Shown here: in pieces, positions 59,377 to 64,000 of the stretch
Numbering within the stretch: position 1 is the first letter of the stretch
Layout: every line of letters starts with the position of its first letter
Program-made: the position numbers and the translations under genes
NCBI GenBank assembly: GCA_958299035.1
Contig: CATQJL010000001.1
Location: 26,453,521 to 26,517,520, forward strand
DNA from: Cylicocyclus nassatus
Lineage: Eukaryota; Nematoda; Chromadorea; Rhabditida; Strongylidae
Direction: 5' to 3'
Length of the DNA: 64,000 nt
Notes under the pieces: model-generated
Told to the model about the DNA's origin: nothing
The model's database searches: none
Seen by the model: only the letters and a program-made list of their open reading frames with translations

Positions 59377-59465
59377 CAGCTGTTTCCAATACAAAGCTCA
59401 CTAAATCAGTCTGTCACATCACTTTTTATTCTTGGCTGCTTCCAATACAATGTTCAGTATAAAAA
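59377..59465 (+). promoter_or_regulatory. core promoter of gene D
   Basis: GCATTCCATTGTTTCAGCTG (CAGCTG 59377-59382) matches the upstream block of genes B and C. TATAAAAA lies at 59458-59465, 56 bases before the ATG. Between them the segment CTGTTTCCAATACAA is partly repeated (CTGCTTCCAATACAA), which places a degenerate E-box close to the TATA box. Confidence 0.55.
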
Positions 59466-59513
59466 TGGCGGAATCATCTGAAAGTGTGGACGCTTTTGCA
59501 ATTCAGCTGGATA

Positions 59514-62500
59514 ATGCAGCCACTGGTTATTCTGCTGATATCAGCTCTTCCGAGAATTACTGAGTCTGTCCTAAGTTGTGGGGAACTATCCCCAGGACGT
59601 GAGTGATTACACTATTATCCGGAGTATAAGGCGCATTTTGTGCATCACGTGCTGGCTCACCTGCGATAACGCGGGACGTGTGACATCGCAAATTTGCTAA
59701 AATTAGGTACAGTCGAGTAGATTTAGCGGTAAATATAGTGTGCTTGCACAGAAGGTGAAATGCGGTGAAATTTGCGCGTGAACAAGTAGCCACGTCAGTA
59801 CCGCGGGTATCTTGCGCGCGCAATTGGCCGGCGTCACAGTCGAAACTATTTCTTCACGCGCCAATTTTACCGCATTTCACCTTCTGTGCAAGCACACTAT
59901 ATTTACCGCTAAATCTACTCGACTGTACTAAATTCTCGCAAAAAATTGTCTGCGCAGGTTTTCGCTACATCTCTTGTGATCACGAGTTGTTACAGAAGAA
60001 AGTCTTTCAATATATAAAGCTGAATGTCTGTTTGTCTGTCTGTCTGTCTGTATGTATGTCTGTATGTCTGTACGTATGTTCCGAATAGAAAATTCCATTT
60101 CTGAATCGATCCAGACCAAACTTGGCACACATACACTTCGGGCCCCGGCGGGTGTCATAGGCTACTTTTCGTCATCGATCGATATCGATTTTATCGATTT
60201 TTTGCAAAATTTGAGCTACGGGGCTGGGAGTTGGTACAGGGGGGTAATCGAGCATGCTGATTACGAATAAAATAATGACAGGGCCGGGAGGAGCCGGGTA
60301 AGCCATCTAGTTTGTTAATAATTTGCAGACCAGAAATTGCGCACGAGTGCGTACAAGTCGTATTGCTACTTTCTTCGAGAATCTTCAAGTTGAACTGTGA
60401 TTTCTTTTAAGTCTATATGTTGTCAAAACTCTATTGAAAATTCAAAATCGAATAAACACTAAATTCTCAAATTCCAGCCCATTTAGTAGATCACTTCTAT
60501 TCAGCGAGCACATAGGGCACAACTATCGATCGCTTAAATTTGGCGCGGACGATGCGTGTGCTTTATTTGTATCAGGTCCGGAAATTGAGGTCCCTTACTC
60601 GATCTCGACAGTATAATCATAGAAACGCGGGAAACATTTTATTCAATAAAGCAAAGCAAACTCTACAAGACTGTATTTTGGTGATCGTAAAAAATTTGAT
60701 CCACTTAAAGTTTAAAAGCAAAATCCAAAAGAAAAAACGGAAAATTAAATTTCAGTCCAAAAGAGCCTGCGCACTTCCAACTTGGTCAGGTATATACTTT
60801 TCACTCAAACATTCATATTACAGTCGCGGTATGCGGTATTTTTTCCACTACAAGAAATTGAGAAAATAAGTTGGCGCATCTCAGCAAGCACAATGCTGAG
60901 CTACTCTGACATATTATTATCAGCTTCCTTTGAGGGCTAGTTTCAGAGAAATATTGATTTTAGTTTTATAAACGAAAAAAACCGTAATTTCGCGTTTTTA
61001 GCCCAATAAAATGTTCAATTTTTAGACACTAAAATACGACATTGCACATATGTGTTTGATTTCGACAGTATATGCCTGACCAAGGTTTGGGCGGAGATCT
61101 GTTTTTTGGACAATTGAATTTTTTAGATTTTGCTTTCAATTTTCATGCGAATTTAACTCTTTGCGATCTTTAAGTAGCCGTGCAGAGGTTGCTTTACTCT
61201 GTCGAACGACATGTTTCCGGCATGTCGTGATTACGTAGGAATACATAAATTTCCGTACCTTAATACATGAAGGAGCCTTATACTTCGGATAGGTACTTTG
61301 AATCAAGATATTGAAAGATTCTATGTTTCTTTATTCGTACACTGACATATCAAAGAATCTTGTAGATTATACAATTCTAATGTACACATATAACGTTTGA
61401 TCTTTGCTATCTCTCTTTCCACAGCACAATGGAGCAAATCTACCGACTCTGCTCATTATGGTATGAATTACGGTAGAAACTTAGAAGATACTTTTCATCA
61501 AAGGCTATATGTTCTAGAAAGGAATTAAACAATCTAGGACTCTTAGACTAGGGTAATTAGCACTCCAAACTCGAAGTTCGATTTTACTGTAATGCATTGT
61601 CTACAGTTTACTGGCAGGCGCGTAAAAACCTTGTCACATAACTCCTTAGATTTTTTTCGGAAATACTTTTGATTAGACAGCTGATTTACAATGGCAGTAT
61701 GTGTGTTGGAATTGGAACCCTCTACCTCAAATCTACGCTAAAGAAGAACGATCGCAAATTCGTTCATACCTTGGATTTGAGTTGACAGCTTTATAGGATG
61801 ATATTCAAAAATCGCCAAAAAAGTTTGTGAAAAAAAGATTTCAGACAAACAGTTAAACGTGCTTTGTGGACTCTCTAAAGGCTATTCATCACTTGTATTT
61901 CAGCCTGTATGGACGGCCGATGTCCGTCGACAACTCAAACCTGCCTTGGTGGAGACATGGGAGAGTGTTGTGAGGATGCTGATGTGAGTTTATCCATGTT
62001 GTTAAAAAATACGCTAATCTATTGAACGACTTCAAATTTAGTGACAACATATATCTCTGCATTGGTTCCATTCTATAAAATAATCGTAGCACGATATGCA
62101 GTGACTTTATTGAATCTTCTTTTCCACTTAGATAGAAAAAAGGCTGCTCAGAAAAAAAACATTTGCCATTTATTAAAATGAGCTCACAAAGACACGTTAC
62201 AAAGCTGCAAAAAATTGAAGCGCGCAATAAATGAGCAGGACGTACAGCATTTTAAAGAAGTGAATGCGTTGCTCGTGCACTTGCGTCATTATGTTTGAGC
62301 GCAGCATTCAGTGGAAACAATTATTTTATTACTACATCTGAAAGCAAACTGCCGCTAGAAATTTATCTTGGGTTGGTCCAAAAGTTGCGTTTTTTTTTCT
62401 GCACTCCACAATCACTATCAAAGAGGCAAACAAACGATATTTAACGCGGTTTGTTTCAAAAAGAGATGAAGTGCCTTGTGTATTTTATCTTCCTCGAAAC

Positions 62501-63698
62501 CTTGTTTCTAGCACCTACGTTAAAAAATTGGTCGCTCGAGTGGAGGAAATCGAAAAAAAACTTCATCAGGAGAGGTTTGGGAGAAAGGAAAAAGCCCCCG
62601 AAAATTAATTTAAATTAAAGCGTAGGGTTAGCCACTTCCTCCATAATTTTGGAAGTGCCATCTAGATTTTTTCGCGCGCACATCGCTTGACTTTTTAAAA
62701 ATTTATTACACCTCTCTTTTCTTCCCCCTGCTGCTGGGTTGTAGAATCTTCCTTTCCAATGCTCACAAACTAGCTGTTCTGTCAAAAATGTCGTAATACA
62801 GATTCTCAGCGGTGGAACGACGGCTGCCCCAACACAGGCCTCAACACAGGGTCCAACACAGGCCCCAACACAGGGCCCAACACAGGCTCCAACCCCTGGT
62901 ACGCAAGAAATTGTTATTTTTCTTTCCTTTCTGTCTTTGCAACTAACAATTAAGCTGAGCTTGCGTTGACAATGTAAACAAGCTTCTGTTTTTTCTTCTT
63001 TGCCCATTGACGACGACGCCTAATATTGCGTGGCGGTGCTGTGAGACAACGCGATTTTGCACAACACTTTCGGCGCGGAAAGATTTTGTGATTATTTAGT
63101 AAAAATGTTTTGTAAACAACTACGGCCATCTTCTTGGACGACAAAGTCTACGGTTCCGAAAGTGCAATAATTTGGAAAAAATGTTGAACTGTGTAAAAAA
63201 TACTTGACCTGAAACGGATATGATTTTCTAAGGGGTGTGGGCCACCGGTGGTCCACATCGTCCCTGGCGGCAAAAAGGGTATGGGCCACCGGTGGTCCAC
63301 ATCATCGTCAATGGGTTAAATATCACGCAATGATTACTGCAACGAATGAGTTCAGCTTGTGTGGACCAAGTGAACCCTCTGACGGGTGTATCAGACTGTC
63401 AAAGGCTTTCATATCTTTGCAATGATTCACTCTATTATGCATTAATGACTCAGCAGTGTCCACTAACATGCAATCGATGTAACGGTGCAACACAGCAACC
63501 AGCTCCAAGTGAGTCATATATTGATGTTCATTTGGTTTATACTGTAATTGCTTATTTATAGGTTCAAACTGCAGAGATTTGGTTCATTACCAAACTGGGG
63601 TATCGGACTGTCCGCAGAGAGCCTACCTTTGTACAAACGCGCTATACCGAAGCCTTATGCAGGTGCAGTGCCCAAGAACGTGCGGCTTCTGCACATAA
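59514..63698 (+). CDS. gene D: secreted protein with cysteine-rich module, linker and two ShKT domains
   Basis: Exons 59514-59598, 61904-61983, 62802-62898, 63356-63508 and 63562-63698 join in phases 1, 0, 1, 1 to give 183 residues. Signal peptide about residues 1-19 (MQPLVILLISALPRITESV). Residues 22-51 hold the family module C22, C30-x4-C35-x6-C42-x7-CC50-51. Residues 56-87 are a linker rich in Thr, Gln and Pro, likely O-glycosylated. ShKT domain 1 has cysteines 89, 102, 109, 122, 126, 129; ShKT domain 2 has 142, 155, 162, 175, 179, 182, followed by one Thr and TAA. ShKT domains, named for an anemone channel-blocking peptide, are common in secreted nematode proteins. Neither copy shows the channel-binding Lys-Tyr pair, so channel block is not implied. 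All splice sites are GT-AG. AATAAA at 63757. Partner and tissue unknown. Confidence 0.75.
59710..59925. mobile_element. Tc1/mariner-type MITE in intron 1 of gene D
   Basis: Ends CAGTCGAGTAGATTTAGCGG and the complement, TA on both sides (59708-59709, 59926-59927). The arms are essentially perfect over about 58 bases, which points to a recent insertion. Length 216 bases. Confidence 0.85.
60017..60320 (+). repeat. dispersed repeat with CTGT microsatellite head (copy 2 of 2)
   Basis: Order is (CTGT/TATG)n, GTTCCGAATAGAAAATTCC, GATCCAGACCAAACTTGGCA, a TATCGAT-rich segment and TTGAGCTACGGGGCTGGGAG. Same order as 30554-30805 on the other strand. Lies in intron 1 of gene D. Confidence 0.7.
60580..61265. 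repeat. diverged foldback-like sequence in intron 1 of gene D
   Basis: CAAAGCAAACTCTACAAGAC (near 60650) and, inverted, GCAGAGGTTGCTTTACTCTG (near 61182) resemble arm segments of 50206-51019. It is probably an old relative of that family; its tips are not recognisable. Confidence 0.35.
61425..61460 (+). other. possible 36-base cassette exon of gene D
   Basis: Lies between a strong acceptor (CTCTCTTTCCACAG) and a donor (GTATGA), 36 bases, phase 1 in and phase 1 out, open in the gene D frame (adds PQWSKSTDSAHY). It is not needed for the basic model and has no counterpart in A-C. Confidence 0.35.
62821..62895 (+). repeat. 12-base coding minisatellite in the gene D linker exon
   Basis: About five units of a 12-base repeat close to CCAACACAGGCC encode the TQA/TQGP linker. 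Being a multiple of three, unit gain or loss keeps the frame. Confidence 0.8.
63239..63297. repeat. duplicated palindrome in intron 3 of gene D
   Basis: GGGCCACCGGTGGTCCACAT occurs twice, about 44 bases apart. Each copy contains the near-perfect palindrome GGCCACCGGTGGTCC. It lies 60-115 bases before the first ShKT exon. Confidence 0.75.
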
Positions 63699-63756
63699 TG
63701 TCAAAGCATTGAGTTCTTCTATGAAAGCCGTTGTCACGAAATTTGCAAAATATGCA

Positions 63757-63762
63757 AATAAA
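63757..63762 (+). terminator. polyadenylation signal of gene D
   Basis: AATAAA 59 bases after the TAA at 63696-63698. Confidence 0.7.
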
Positions 63763-64000
63763 CATTTTGCTTCCCTCATCTACATTGTCTCTCATTCATA
63801 GAGTTCCATCTATCAAGATGCATGATTTCATCCAAACATAGTGACAAGCTTCAGCTCCATAGCAACATGTGCAAAACAAAAAGAAGTGACCAAAAAGTTT
63901 GATCGAGTAAAGTACTATCAGAAACAGCCTAGTGTTTGGAGAAATTATCAAAGGCTTATAAGACTGAGGACTGCGGTTCGACCCCGTCTTAGAGAGAGTG
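63763..64000. other. right edge, no gene seen
   Basis: No exon supported. GGTTCGACCCC near 63979 resembles a tRNA T-arm, but no matching arms are visible before the window ends. Confidence 0.4.

Noticed and set aside
63970..64000. tRNA T-arm-like GGTTCGACCCC at the right edge
   Set aside because: Stem pairing is poor and no other arms are visible upstream.

Overview
The window looks like nuclear DNA of a nematode. It is AT-rich and intron-rich, with short exons, acceptors of the TTTTCAG type, AATAAA signals, small secreted cysteine-rich proteins, ShKT domains and many Tc1/mariner-type inverted-repeat elements. Species is not determined; a parasitic or rhabditid-type nematode is an inference. 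No bacterial gene, rRNA, CRISPR array or convincing tRNA was seen. No open frame exceeds about 140 codons, and nearly all of the longer ones lie in repeats, so the real genes had to be found by following splice signals and comparing paralogues. || Layout. 285-6860 and 8812-16700 are a direct segmental duplication without a recognisable gene. Each copy carries later insertions the other lacks (a solo LTR, MITEs, a TTCGAA-rich satellite), so the other copy gives the empty site. 17424-20320 is a Tc1-like element with long arms, holding a nested mariner-like element and a nested MITE. 24217-24523 is a complete two-exon gene for an 84-residue secreted peptide with eight cysteines, and 25125-25403 is a probable second small gene. 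|| 26995-63698 holds the main system: four related genes, A (27484-31233), B (38547-40296), C (44855-48183) and D (59514-63698). All share a TATA box 50-60 bases before the ATG, a signal-peptide exon ending in phase 1, and a second exon (phase 1 in, phase 0 out) with the pattern C-x4-5-C-x5-6-C-x4-9-CC. In A-C a 25-base microexon and a very short last exon follow. In D the equivalent position is a Thr/Pro/Gln linker exon followed by two complete ShKT domains. A-C may therefore be 3'-truncated relatives of a D-like gene. B and C lie in a larger duplicated block (about 37927-43400 and 44490-51530). || The rest is a dense, nested record of transposition: PIF/Harbinger-like MITEs with TAA/TTA-type target duplications and CAAGG ends, mariner-tipped foldback elements beginning TTAGG, TA-flanked Tc1-type MITEs, and hAT-type elements with 8-bp target duplications. 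Several sit in introns or promoters of the secreted-protein genes. All gene models were built by eye without transcript data.
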